From Luzula sylvatica (lineage: Eukaryota; Streptophyta; Magnoliopsida; Poales; Juncaceae), in NCBI GenBank assembly GCA_946800325.1, contig OX326960.1, forward strand, positions 38,881,842-38,945,841: a stretch of DNA of 64,000 bases, in the 5' to 3' direction. Positions within the stretch are counted from its first letter, which is position 1. The number at the start of each line of letters is the position of its first letter. Both the position numbers and the translations under genes were made by a program. Shown here one piece after another: positions 48,730 through 59,479 of this stretch. The notes beneath the pieces were generated by a model. The model was not told the DNA's origin, ran no database searches, and saw only the letters and a program-made list of their open reading frames with translations.

Positions 48730-49790
48730 GAAATTTAGCAAAATATATGATTAAATTTATCATAATATATGATTAAACTTATCGGAATATATGATTAAAT
48801 TTAGCAAAATATACGATTGAATTTAGCAAAATATAGTTAATTATCTGATGAACATGATCATTAATTTCATATAATTCAGCAAAAAATATTATTGAATTTA
48901 GCAAAATATACGATTAAATTTAACAGAATATATGATAAAATTTAACATAATATATGATTAAATTTAACGGAATATATGATTAAATTTATCAGAATATATG
49001 ATTAAATTTAACATAATATATGATTAAATTTAGCAAAATATACGATTGAATTTAGCAAAATATAGTTAATTATCCGATGAACACGATCATTAATTTAATA
49101 TAATCAGCAAAATATATTATTGAAATTAGCAAAATATATGATTAAATTTAACAGATTATACGATTGAATTTACTAAAATATAGTTAATTATCCGATGAAT
49201 ACGATCATTAATTTCATATAATTCAGTAAAATATATGATTGAATTTAGCAAAATATATGATTAAATTTAACAGAATATATGATGGAATATATTAAAATAT
49301 AGTTAATTATCCGATGAATATGATCATTAATTTCATATAATTCTGCAAAATATATGATTGAAATTAGCAACATATATGATTAAATTTAGCAGAATATACG
49401 ATTGAATTTACTAAAATATAGTTAATTATCCGATGAACATGATCATTAATTTAATATAATCAGCTAAATATATGATTGAAATTAGCAAAATATATGATTA
49501 AATTTAACAGAATATACGATTGAATTTACTAAAATATAGTTAATTATCCGATGAACACGATCATTAATTTAATATAATCAGCAAAATATATGATTGAATT
49601 TAGCAAAATGTATAATTAAATTTAACAGAATATACGATTGAATTTACTAAAATATAGTTAATTATCCGATGAATACGATCATTAATTTCATATAATTAAA
49701 CAAAATATATGATTTAATTTAGCAAAATGTATGATTAAATTTAACAGAATATACGATTGAATATATTAAAATATAGTTAATTCAATAAGA
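48730..49790 (+). repeat. Tandem array, ~119-bp unit, about 8 copies
   Basis: The landmark TAGTTAATTATCCGATGAA recurs near 48834, 49062, 49181, 49300, 49419, 49537 and 49656, and a changed end at 49775; spacing is 118-119 bp (twice that for the first step). Each unit also has AACACGATCATTAATTT and several ~20-bp subrepeats of ATATGATTAAATTTAGCAAA type, so it is hierarchical. Confidence 0.88.
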
Positions 49791-50062
49791 GGGCTTTTAA
49801 CCAAAATCAAGTATCTGATGAATAACCCATTATTATGGCACATTATGTGTTTTCATGGTTATTATGGATAAAAAGTCCTAGTAATTATACTAGGGAACTT
49901 TAAACAAAAACTCACAGAAATTAATTATGCCCAATTAAAACTCTAATTAACTCTTCGAATGTTTTTAATCAAACAGAAATAAATTACTCAAAACCCCCAA
50001 ACCTCTAACCCACTATAAAAAAATGTAAACCTCAAACAAGTTCATCAAATAAACAAAACTCC

Positions 50063-50299
50063 ATGGCAAATCAAAATTCGAGCTTCTCGGCCATTCTCCT
50101 TCTTCTCTTATTCGCGGCGGTGCAAGCCGAAACCGACTTCTTCTCCATAGCAAATGCACCGATCACGAGCACGTTATCCAAATTGGATCGGGCTGCAGGA
50201 GGAGACGGAGACAAGTTAAAGTGTCTCGAGCTTCTCGCTCGGGCCGATCGTGAACACACGTGCATAAATGTCATAATCCACATTGGGCTTCAAGTCTGA
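50063..50299 (+). CDS. Small secreted-type ORF, 78 aa
   Basis: Starts with a textbook signal peptide (ILLLLLFAAVQA, residues 11-22) and a likely cleavage after AQA-like VQA. The mature part is about 55 aa with two cysteines (in KCLEL and HTCIN). A leader-like stretch with a CTATAAAAAAATG box at 50014 lies 40-50 bp upstream of the ATG. I recognise no family. It lies inside the 4.9-kb transposable element, so it could be a captured exon of a host secreted protein. Whether it is expressed cannot be told. Confidence 0.4.
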   Translation: MANQNSSFSAILLLLLFAAVQAETDFFSIANAPITSTLSKLDRAAGGDGDKLKCLELLARADREHTCINVIIHIGLQV

Positions 50300-50435
50300 T
50301 TAATTACATGCAAACAGACTGAACCAGACCTAAATCAGCATAAATTATTCAGAAAATCAACATCGCTCAAATAATATAGTTCAGGTAGTATGAATCTACT
50401 TAGTGATGAAAAGTAAATTGTTAAGAAAAGCTCAC

Positions 50436-50690
50436 ATTTCGTCAACATTAGGATGATAAATCTTATTCATGAAACCAATTGAAGGGGATTTGTAAGGATA
50501 TGCATCAGGTAGATCCACTCTAATTTTCCAAACACTCCGTTGATAAGTACCTGAAATTTTTGTTATCCATCCAAAAGATTAATAAGCATTAATTTAAATT
50601 AAATTTAAATTACGCACCGAAACCAAGGGGGGTATGCATCAGGTAGCTCCACTCTAATTTGTAGCGATGAATTGCATTGTCTCTATTACA
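50436..50690 (-). pseudogene. Captured E2 ubiquitin-conjugating enzyme fragments (UBC4/5/6 type), two pieces
   Basis: Piece 1 is an exon 50550-50436 with intact splice sites (TTTCAG|GT and GAAAT|GTGAGC). It reads [20 protein letters not shown] then [13 protein letters not shown], which matches UBC4/5/6 just before the catalytic cysteine segment. Piece 2 (about 50665-50625) repeats QIRVELPDAYP in another frame within a 109-codon open frame (50936-50610) whose remaining product I do not recognise. Neither contains the active-site cysteine, so no working E2 is encoded. Confidence 0.75.
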
Positions 50691-51068
50691 ACCGGAAAAG
50701 AATGAACACTCAGGGCCACCCCCTCCAGTTGGACCGAACCAAGGGGGCTCTCCAGTGAACAACGCGGGTGATACCTCACAGTGTTGGTAGTCCCCTGCAC
50801 TTGACTCTCCAGTCAAGCCCGAAAAGGAGAGGGAGATACTCGATTTCACCTGTCTCGGATGAAAACGTGGGCCTGAATCTGCCTTTGAAGTTGCTGGATT
50901 GGTTGCTCCTTGTGTGGCCTTCGCCTGATCGACCAAATTAATGCTTATTAATATCTGAATTCAAAGATTTAAATTTAATTTAAATTTTTTAAGACAAACC
51001 TCCGCATTAAAATCGCTGTTACAATTGGAATCGGCACCGGAATTTTCAGTAACACTTAATTACGCACC

Positions 51069-51245
51069 ACATTTGGTAATTTTCGATCTTTGAGAATGAC
51101 TGTATACTGATTGGAAATGTGCTTCGTGACTTCCTCTCTGAAGAACTCGAGCTCCTTTTGATCTATAACTCTTGTAATCCCTGTTTTTGTTCAATTCAAA
51201 TTATTTCAACTTCTATTGCATTAGATCTTGATTCGAAATGTCATT

Positions 51246-51296
<51 letters not shown>

Positions 51297-51355
51297 GAAC
51301 CGAACCAGCGGCGATCAGGCTCGACACGAGTGTTAGGAAGCTCATTGGACTGTAG
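51069..51355 (-). pseudogene. Captured NUG2-type nucleolar GTPase fragment
   Basis: Exon a (to 51301) reads LKHELQSNELPNTRVEPDRRWF, split by an intron with a GA repeat (51300-51181), and exon b (51180 down to about 51069) continues GITRVIDQKELEFFREEV, TKHISNQYTVILKDRKLP. Joined through matching phases it gives RRWFGITRVIDQKELEFF, closely matching the N-terminal domain of plant NUG2/GNL2-type GTPases (RRWFGNTRV...). The GTPase domain is absent and a stop follows LPNVVRN. A CT-rich leader-like stretch lies upstream at 51380-51650. Keeping the intron means genomic DNA, not cDNA, was copied. Confidence 0.78.
51249..51294 (+). repeat. (GA)n microsatellite inside captured intron
   Basis: About 23 GA units within the intron of the NUG2-type fragment. 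Confidence 0.93.
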
Positions 51356-51849
51356 TTCGTGCTTCAATATCTTCCCTTTGCATTAGATCTTGAACCGCCG
51401 AACAGTAGCTTTCCTTAGGTTTTTCAAAACGAGCAAGAGAGATTCGAGCAGAGAAGAACGAGGCGAGAAAGACACAAGCGAAAAAATTGCAAGAGGGAGA
51501 TCGTATAAATCGATGGAGGAAAAAGCAAGAGACGAAGAGGAAGGAGAAAGAAACAATTTAATGGAGGTAGGTGCGAAGACCAGAGAGAAAGAAAGATGGG
51601 TTAGTTCAGAGGAGGAAAGAATTTTTTTTAGCAAAGTTACAAAATAGTCCATTCGTTTTTAGCAAAATTATAAAAGGCCCCTCCGCTTTTATATTAGTGT
51701 GTGTTAATTTTAACTCATCTGTCTGTCTGAACACGTTGAATTCATCATATATTTTGATTATTTAAAACGTATATTTTGCTAATTTCATCGATATATTTTG
51801 CGCATGGATTTTTTTTTCGGATTTTTTTTTTGGATTCTCCTTAGCAGCC

Positions 51850-51904
<55 letters not shown>

Positions 51905-52290
51905 GACAAATACTTAATCAACTGTGTTACGAGACCATTGAAATTTTTGAAAATAATTAGCTTTAAAAAATTTGTCAAATTATTCTTTTATTTATTTATG
52001 AGAACTGGGTCTAAATATATGATGCCAACGATCACTAAATATATGTTATTTGGAGTTTGATTATTTTAGTGAATATACATAAAATTAGACAAATAAACAT
52101 AACAGAAACAAATAGGCACATTATAAATAACAGTTGTAAATTGTAGCATATTTTACATCGGTCTAATCAAATTAAAAATAAAAATAATTACATCGAACAT
52201 TTTTTTTTGTGTTATTTTTTGTACACCTTGCCCAAAGATACTTTGGAAATCATAGTCGCCGCCACCCTCTCGGATCCGTCATTGCCTCCC

Positions 52291-54777
52291 CTATGGATTG
52301 TAGAACTGGACGAGTTCGTACAAATCCACCTCCCTATTCTTTAGATCCAACTAGTTAAAACCAAGAAGGTGAAGCAAGTTAGGATCATTAAAATGTAGTT
52401 ATGAGATAATGTCAAATGAATTAATGTATTATTAACTAACCTCCAACATGTTGACATCCACAAAAAATGGGTCGTCGGAAGAGGCCAGAGTGGTGTTGCT
52501 GCCGTTTTGGAGCACCTAAAATGGTTTTTTAGGAAATAAAAATGATTATTATCTTTCAGGCATTTAAAAATATCCGTTTCATGTGTTTTTTTTTTAAGAG
52601 AATAAAATCAAATTTCAAATACAGAAACTATTCATTACTAAGTTTAATTGATCAAACTGTTATCATATTACTACAGTTTGAACAATGATAGAAACTTGAC
52701 TAATTATCATTACAGTATTAACATTAAGTATACTACTTCACTTATATGATCTATTTCTGTATTAATATTGCGTGATAAAATAAGTACATTCTTTTCGACT
52801 TTTTTTTACGGATGGTGAGGAACTGTATAAATAACTACGTAAATTAAATAAGGGCTTATTAACTAAACATTATTAGGGCAATGTATATATTGACATGATT
52901 ACAAGGTGAACTATAACCTAGAAGCTTCCAAAATATCATTATATATTGACTTCTAGTGATGACATGCATATATTGGTAGATGATAATTCAGTGGGAAGTA
53001 AAATTAAACCTGATTAAATTCCTGAAATATTTCTTCACAGGAGCCATCTTGCTCAAAATTATGATATATTTCCTCAGAAAATATTTTTTCTTCCATTATT
53101 TGAAGTTGAGTCTTATAATCACCGATGGACGGAACATCCCTAAAAAATGGGTCGTGCGAGGGCTGTCCGGGGAGAAGCGGCATCAAGGAAGAGGCATTAC
53201 AGGAGTCGTTGCCATTTCCGACCTCCTAAAACGATATTTCAAAAATAAAAATGATTTCATCTTTCAGGCATTTCAAAATATTTTTGTCATGGCTTCTTTT
53301 CAACAGAACAAAAACAAATTTGATAAGGGTGATCAAACCTAGAGGCCTACAAAGAATATATTCATATATTGGTAATATTATTTCTTCAAAGTTGTGTCAA
53401 AAAATAAATTGAACAATACATAAATTAATTAATTCACTGGGAAGAGATTTATGAATAGATTTATATTAATTCACATTAATAATATTATGAAATTATGAAA
53501 TATGAATAACGAACCTCCGACATGTGGACATCCCCAAAAAACGGAGCGTCCAGCAGCGGCATTGAAGAAGAGGCCAGATTGGTGATGCTGTCATCTTCGA
53601 GGGCCTAAAAAAGTTTTTTTAGAAAATAATAATGGTTATCATATTTTTTTTTTCTTCGAATGGATTAATTCATCACTATTAGATCATAGTCAGAAAACAT
53701 ATAAATAACTACATAAATTAACTAAACATTATTAGGACAATGTATATATTGACATGATTACAAGATGAACGAACTATAACCTAGAATCCTCCAAAATATG
53801 CATATATTGATGGTAATTAAGGAGGGGAGAAAAATTGAACCTGTTTCCAGTAATCATACATTTCTCCGAGACGATCTTGATCAGTGGTGGAATGATCATT
53901 TATTTCTTCGGAGATCATTTGTTCGTCCAACCAGTCCAGTGAAAAGAGAAGGGCATTAGAAATCATTTGTTCTGATTCAGCCAAGATCAGTGGTTCTGGT
54001 TCACCCATCTTGATCTCTCCACCGTTATTTTGCTCCTGATAAGAATAATAAATACAAATTTACGAAGAGATTTAAATTAATCCACATTACTCATATTAAT
54101 GAAATATGAACGAACTAAGTAATTTACTTCCAACTCGTCGACATTATCTCGTATTTGATTGGCGGGGTAATCCATATATTTTCCTCGGTTGTTCCAAAAG
54201 TTCTTGACTTGATTACCCGTTCTTCCGTTCAAAAACGAAGCGATGCGAGTCCATTTGTTGCCATGTATCATTCTCAACTCGAGAATCTTTTTTTCTTCGG
54301 CCGGCGATAGGCGCTCCGATCTTCATTTTCCAACAAGAATTACGTAAATTAATTAGGCCATGAACTTTAATTCCATGCATTGCATGCATGTGTATGAATT
54401 ATGATGGAAATATCGCAAACTTACTTAATTCCGACTTGAAGAGGGCTGTCCGGGGAGAAGCGGCATTAAGGAAGAGGCAATACATAAATTATTTCTTCAA
54501 AGTTGATAAGAGTGATCAAACCTAGAGGCCTACAAAGAATATATTCATATTGGTAATATTATTTCTTCAAAGTTGTGTCAAAAAATAAATTGAACAATAC
54601 ATAAATTAATTAATTCACTGGGAAGAGATTTATGAAGAGATTTATATTAATTCACATTAATAATATTATGAAATATGAATAACTAACCTCCGACATGTGG
54701 ACATCACCAAAAAACGGAGCGTCCAGCAGCGGCATTGAGGACAAGGCCAGATTGGTGATGCTATCATTTTCGAGCGC
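52291..54777 (-). pseudogene. R2R3-MYB copy B, lacking its R2 repeat, with upstream mosaic exons
   Basis: Minus-strand exons with good splice sites and phases: R3 54320-54128 (ERLSPAEEKKILELRMIHGN, then GRTGNQVKNFWNNRGKYMDY), 54035-53841, 53604-53515, 53225-53010, 52515-52441, 52350-52291 (ending LDLKNREVDLYELVQFYNP and stop). Upstream, where R2 should be, only its last codons survive (LQVGIK, ending 54425), fused to the middle of another C-terminal exon (ASSLMPLLPGQPS, about 54480). A further copy of the 90-bp exon (54777-54688) precedes it. Without R2 and a start codon it cannot make a normal MYB. The downstream exons may have been shared by copy A before rearrangement. Confidence 0.72.
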
Positions 54778-54950
54778 CTAAAAAAGTTTTTGAAAAAATA
54801 AAAATGGTTATCATATTTTTTTTTCTTCGGATGGATTAATTCATCACTATTAGATAGTCAGAAAACATATAAATAACTACATAAATTAACTAAGCATTAT
54901 TAGGGCAATGCATGTATTGACATGATTACAAGATGAACTGTAATCTAGAA

Positions 54951-55443
54951 CTAGGAGATTACCCGCGCTTCGCGGCGATTTTGTTTCATTTGTTTTATAA
55001 GATATAGTTATGATTTTTAGGGATTAAATATAAGACTTTATGAAAATAAATATCATATTGATTAAAAAAGTTTGATGATGACAAAATTATTAAACTATTT
55101 TATGACACATTGCGAAATATTTATTTAGTACTTTAATACAACGCATAAAAATAATAATAAATGTCACTATAAAATAATAAAACAACATGCGTGGACATAA
55201 AAAAAATCAAAATCATATGATATTTTAAATGTTCATATCTAAAATTAAGAATAATAACATTGTAAAAGTTAAAAAAAATTTATTTCTGTCTGATAAATTT
55301 TATGTTTCATGTTTTTTATTGAAAAATATTATATAAGTTAAAGAAATTATTTATGTTTAGTAAATAAATATCTTTCATTATTTTTTTTTTAAAGATTAAC
55401 ATGAAACAGTTTTAAGTACAAACACAAATATAACATAATTGTT

Positions 55444-55481
<38 letters not shown>

Positions 55482-56462
55482 TAGGAATTTTTTTCAATTA
55501 TATTTTTTAAAAATAATAATAATTAGGATTACAAGTCATTAATGTAATTATATTTATTTTTACGGTAAAGCTCAAGCCACTCCCTCCCTCCCTCCCATAT
55601 CCCCTCCCTAGGGTGGCTGACATGTGGGTCCCACATATATTAATTTTTGTGAAAATGGGTGTGGGGTCCACATGTCAGTGACCCAGGGAGGGAATTTGGG
55701 AGTGAGGGAGGGAGGGACTGTAGCATCGCCCTTATTTTTATATTTTTTTTACATAATTGTTTTCATAATTTTAAGTTAGGGGAAAATATTGAATATATGA
55801 TAATAACATACTTAGTAGTATGTGCAATTTTTTTCAATTATAGTTTTAAAAATAATAATAATTAGTCTTACAAGTTATTAATGTAATTATATTTATTTTT
55901 AAATCTTTTTTTGCATAATTGTTTTCATAATTTTAAGTTAGAGAAAAATATTAAATATATGATAATATGGTTCTCAAAATAAAGATAAAATTACCGCAAA
56001 TATATTTCTTATTTTTTTAAAATTATATTATGAAAATACTAACCATATTTGATGTATGTTTTATGTTATTATATATTAATTTATTAATGTTAAATATTTA
56101 AACTTTTCACATTCTATTATATTCACAATTGATCATGTAACATATTGTGAAAAAAATTCGAAATCAAATACAACTGGTCCAATATGAACCTAACAAATAA
56201 TTTTTTGACACGTCATCAGTGTAAGGTGATGTGGCATTCTAAAATTGCTTAAAATTATGTGTAAAATAAGGGACACATAAATATCTACAAATAAAACATA
56301 ATCCTCCAAAATATCTACAAATCAAAGATTAATCTATGGTTCATATGTTGCTACATATCCTAATCTAATGGTTGAAATAATTGTGATGATGTGGCATGGG
56401 TTGTGATGAGGTGGCATGAGAAAATTGCATAAAGATGGATCCAAAATAAGGGGGTTGGTGAA
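54951..56462 (-). mobile_element. Non-autonomous Helitron, 1512 bp, inside a MYB intron
   Basis: On the minus strand it starts TTCACCAACCCCC and ends with hairpin CGCCGCGAAGCGCG and CTCCTAG before a host T. The paralogous empty site is at 53790-53805, where CTAGAA joins TCCTCCAAAATAT directly. The 5' end shares CCTTATTTTGGATCCA with the Helitron at 38854, so it is the same family. It contains a nested MITE and an AAT microsatellite (55447-55482). Confidence 0.87.
55567..55726. mobile_element. GC-rich hairpin MITE nested in the Helitron
   Basis: Left arm CACTCCCTCCCTCCCTCCC, CCCTCCCTAGGGTGGCTGAC, ATGTGGGTCC; the right arm is complementary (GGACTCACA-like, CAGTGACCCAGGGAGGGA, GGGAGGGAGGGAC). 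The loop is AT-rich. No coding sequence; target duplication unclear. Confidence 0.55.
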
Positions 56463-56552
56463 TCCTCCAAAATATTATACATAGGTTTCTAGTGATAAGA
56501 TGCATATATTGATATGTGGTAATTAAGGAGGGGAAGGGGAGAAAAATTGAAC

Positions 56553-57348
56553 CTGTTTACAGGAATCAAACATTTCTCCGAGACGATCATGATCGAAACT
56601 ATCATTCATTTCTTCGGAAATCATTTGTTCGTGCAACCAGTGCAGTGAAGTTTCTATGTCATTAGAAAAGAGATGGGCATTAGAAATCATTTGTTCTGAT
56701 TCAGCAATGATCAGTGGTTCTGGTTCACCGGCATCTCCACCGTTATTTTGCTCCTAATAGGAATGACAAATACAAATTTACGAAGAGATTTAAATTAATC
56801 CACATTACTCATATTAATGAAATATGAACTAACTAACTAAGTAGTTAACCTCCGACGCGACGACTTTTGTGGTGATGATGGATATCATTATTGGGAATAT
56901 CACGAATTGGTATTTGATGGTTGTGGTAATCCATAAATTTCCCTTTATTGTTCCAGAAATTTTTCACTTGATTTCCGGTTCGTCCTTTTAAAAACGATGC
57001 AATCAAAGTCCATTTGTTCCCATGGATCATTTGCAACCCGAGTATGAATTGTTGTTCGTCGGACGTGAAGCCATCAAATCTGCATTTCAGAAATAGAAAT
57101 ACATAAATTAATTAGGACATGAACTTTATTCCAAGCATGTGTATGATCGAAATATCAGAAACTTACTTTATGCCGGGTTTAAGATGATCATGCCATCGCG
57201 CGTAACACGAATGCCATGTTCGTCTCAACAATCCATTTTTACGAATCAAGTCCCAATTTTTCGCGCCGTGTTCTCGTACGTGGTCCTTCAATATGCGATC
57301 TTCTTCTAGGGTCCACGAACCCTTGACCATTTGTGCATTTTCTTCCAT
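56553..57348 (-). CDS. R2R3-MYB transcription factor copy A, probably truncated
   Basis: Exons 57348-57167 (R2: WTLEEDRILKDHVREHGAKN, then RRTWHSCYARWHDHLKPGIK), 57079-56850 (R3: GNKWTLIASFLKGRTGNQVK, then NFWNNKGKFMDY) and 56753-56553 (acidic, EQNNGGDAGEPEPLIIAESE). R2 has its three tryptophans; R3 has Phe in place of the first. The R2/R3 boundary intron is phase 2. Compared with copies B and C, exon 2 has one extra base (CACAAAAGTC), so splicing to exon 3 gives a stop after four codons: a predicted 140-aa protein with both DNA-binding repeats but no C-terminal domain. The next exons are cut off by a Helitron. R2R3-MYBs are nuclear activators or repressors; subgroup not assigned. Confidence 0.72.
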
Positions 57349-59470
57349 TTTTTATTCTCTTTTCAAAGGAGAAATTAGAATGAACAAAACTCACTGTAAA
57401 GTAAAATATTAATTATGTAAATAAATGAATAGGTGTGTCTTCGGAAAGTAGAAATATATTATGTATAAATGTATTTTAACCAAACTGTTCAGGCCTTTTC
57501 ATTAGAGGCCATATAATGTACATCCAATTTCTTCACAACATCTTTCATATTTTTAATTAATGATGAATTAGCATGATAATTAACGAAGTGACGCTCCATT
57601 AACAATTAATTAATATATAATTAAAAAATATATACAATTCTTAATTAATATTAATTAATTATTAATCGAATATCTTTTTAATAATGATCATGTTAATTAA
57701 TTAATATTAATTTTTTTCATTATACATTTCCAAGTTATATTATGAACATTGTGGTGAAAGGTTGGAACTTTTGAGTCTTAACTGACCCCACGTTCATTGG
57801 TGTTGTGGTGAAAGGTTGCAACTTTTGAGTCTTTAACTGACTCAAAAGTTAGTGGGTTCGACCCATTCATTTATCAGCTTAACGGGTCAGACCCCATGCA
57901 ATATTATATTATATTATTATATACATAATTATTAATAAGTAATAACAAGCCGCATTGATTTACTAACGGGTCAGACAGTTGGGACCCGATAACCCACGAT
58001 GCCTCTCTTCTTCCTCCAGCTTCTCTTCTCCGTCATTTCATTAGGCTAATATTTGTTGATTAGACCCTAGGATTCTGAGTAATGACGAAAGAGTCCCCGC
58101 AATCTCTTTCTTCTCCTCCTCACCCTTTTTATCTCATTCTTCTCCCGAGCCGTTTACCGAGCATAATAAGTACGAAATTGAAATTGAAACAGAAAGCATT
58201 TAAACGAAACAATTAAAATAACATTTTTATAAACTGCTTTGAAATAGAAATAAATTGAAACTGAAAGAATATATTTTGAAATAAAAAAAAAATTGAAAAC
58301 TAAAAAAGTTATTTCAAATACAAAAAAATTTGGATAACACTATTACAATAGCTAATATGGATCAATCAAGAACGATTTTGATTTTTTTTTTATCATCCGA
58401 TCATTGTACTCTTACTCATGACCATTAATATTTACTGCATAATTTACATTTACCTGCTAACAATCTTATTATATTTATCAATATATTTATGATTATGCCA
58501 TGTCAGCACACTTCCCCCTTTATCTCTTTCTCCTTCTCAGGGTGTATTTTCTCCTTTTCTCTGTGCAATACACATGAAACTACAAAAAATCATAAACTAA
58601 TGAAGTTTTTATGTAATTTTTATTTTGTTATGGATCAAATTTTTTTATTATTCATGTTATGTTTCATGTTTGGATGAATGATTAAAAATAATTTTATATT
58701 TTTTTCATTTTTTGATGACGTGGAAGGGACTTTCACATCCCCCATTTAGTTAATTTTGCATTGATCGTAAAATTTATCTATACAGGTTAATCGAGATTAT
58801 AAGCTTACCCAATACATGATTTATTTCCCCCGCAACCGAATATATTGGTGTTAATACAAAAATAATCTCCTTTAACAAAAATAATCTTCTTTAATTAATC
58901 GTAAAATTTATAATTTTTTTTACTTGGTTGAAATGTAATATAATTATTATTATTTTTTTGAGTAAATTTGGAGAGAGTTCAAAGCCTCTCTTCCAAAGAA
59001 ATAAATATAACCAAAAAAGAAACAAATATTCAATCTTACGTAACATGGGAAAAAAAAAATGGAATAAACTCTTTCTATACAAACACCACCCCTCCTATGA
59101 ATATTTTACATTCCTGACCCACGGATAACTAGATATTAAAGTTACAATCTTTTTCCAGCAGGCTTTATGATTTTTTCAACCTCTAACCCAAAGCCCAATA
59201 GCACAAACTTGTCTCGTTACTCCTTTCTCTCTGAAGACAACCTTATCTCTTCATTCTTCTGTGCGATTATCTCCTTCAATTTTTTTTTGTTTTTTTTGAA
59301 GAGATTCAGAGAGGGCTTAAAGATCCCCCTTCTGAATTTTTTTTTTTTTTTAATATAAATAAATGAGTTTATTTACATGTTGTTTCTAAGGATTAAAAAG
59401 AAAATTGACCATGGGCCTTATAACTCGGCCCAGATCCTACTTCATGAGTAATTGTTTTGACTCGCAAATA
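57349..59470. other. Intergenic region upstream of MYB copy A
   Basis: AT-rich. Contains a 40-bp direct repeat (GTTGTGGTGAAAGGTTG(G/C)AACTTTTGAGTC at 57753 and 57810) and GGGTCAGAC words at 57894 and 57969. No gene supported; pyrimidine-rich stretches at 58010-58150 and 58505-58560 give only low-complexity frames. Confidence 0.4.
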
Positions 59471-59479
59471 GCAAAGAAA

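Larger units (their letters stand above)
46921..51853. mobile_element. 4.9-kb TIR element carrying fragments of at least two host genes
   Basis: Left end AAATGCTAAATAGAATCC followed by ACAAAAAGAATCC words; right end read backwards GGCTGCTAAGGAGAATCC followed by AAAAAAATCC words. Both ends sit directly against TA microsatellites, so the target duplication is hidden. Inside are a GC-rich possible captured leader (47070-47380), a 119-bp satellite (48730-49790), a small secreted-type ORF (50063), E2-enzyme fragments (50436-50690) and a NUG2-type GTPase fragment (51069-51355), the last two on the minus strand. No transposase. A Pack-MULE is the likeliest type, but this is inference. Confidence 0.62.

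Noticed and set aside
46921..51853. Helitron as the class of the gene-capturing element
   Set aside because: Both ends are inverted copies of each other and there is no hairpin plus CTAG end, so a TIR transposon fits better.
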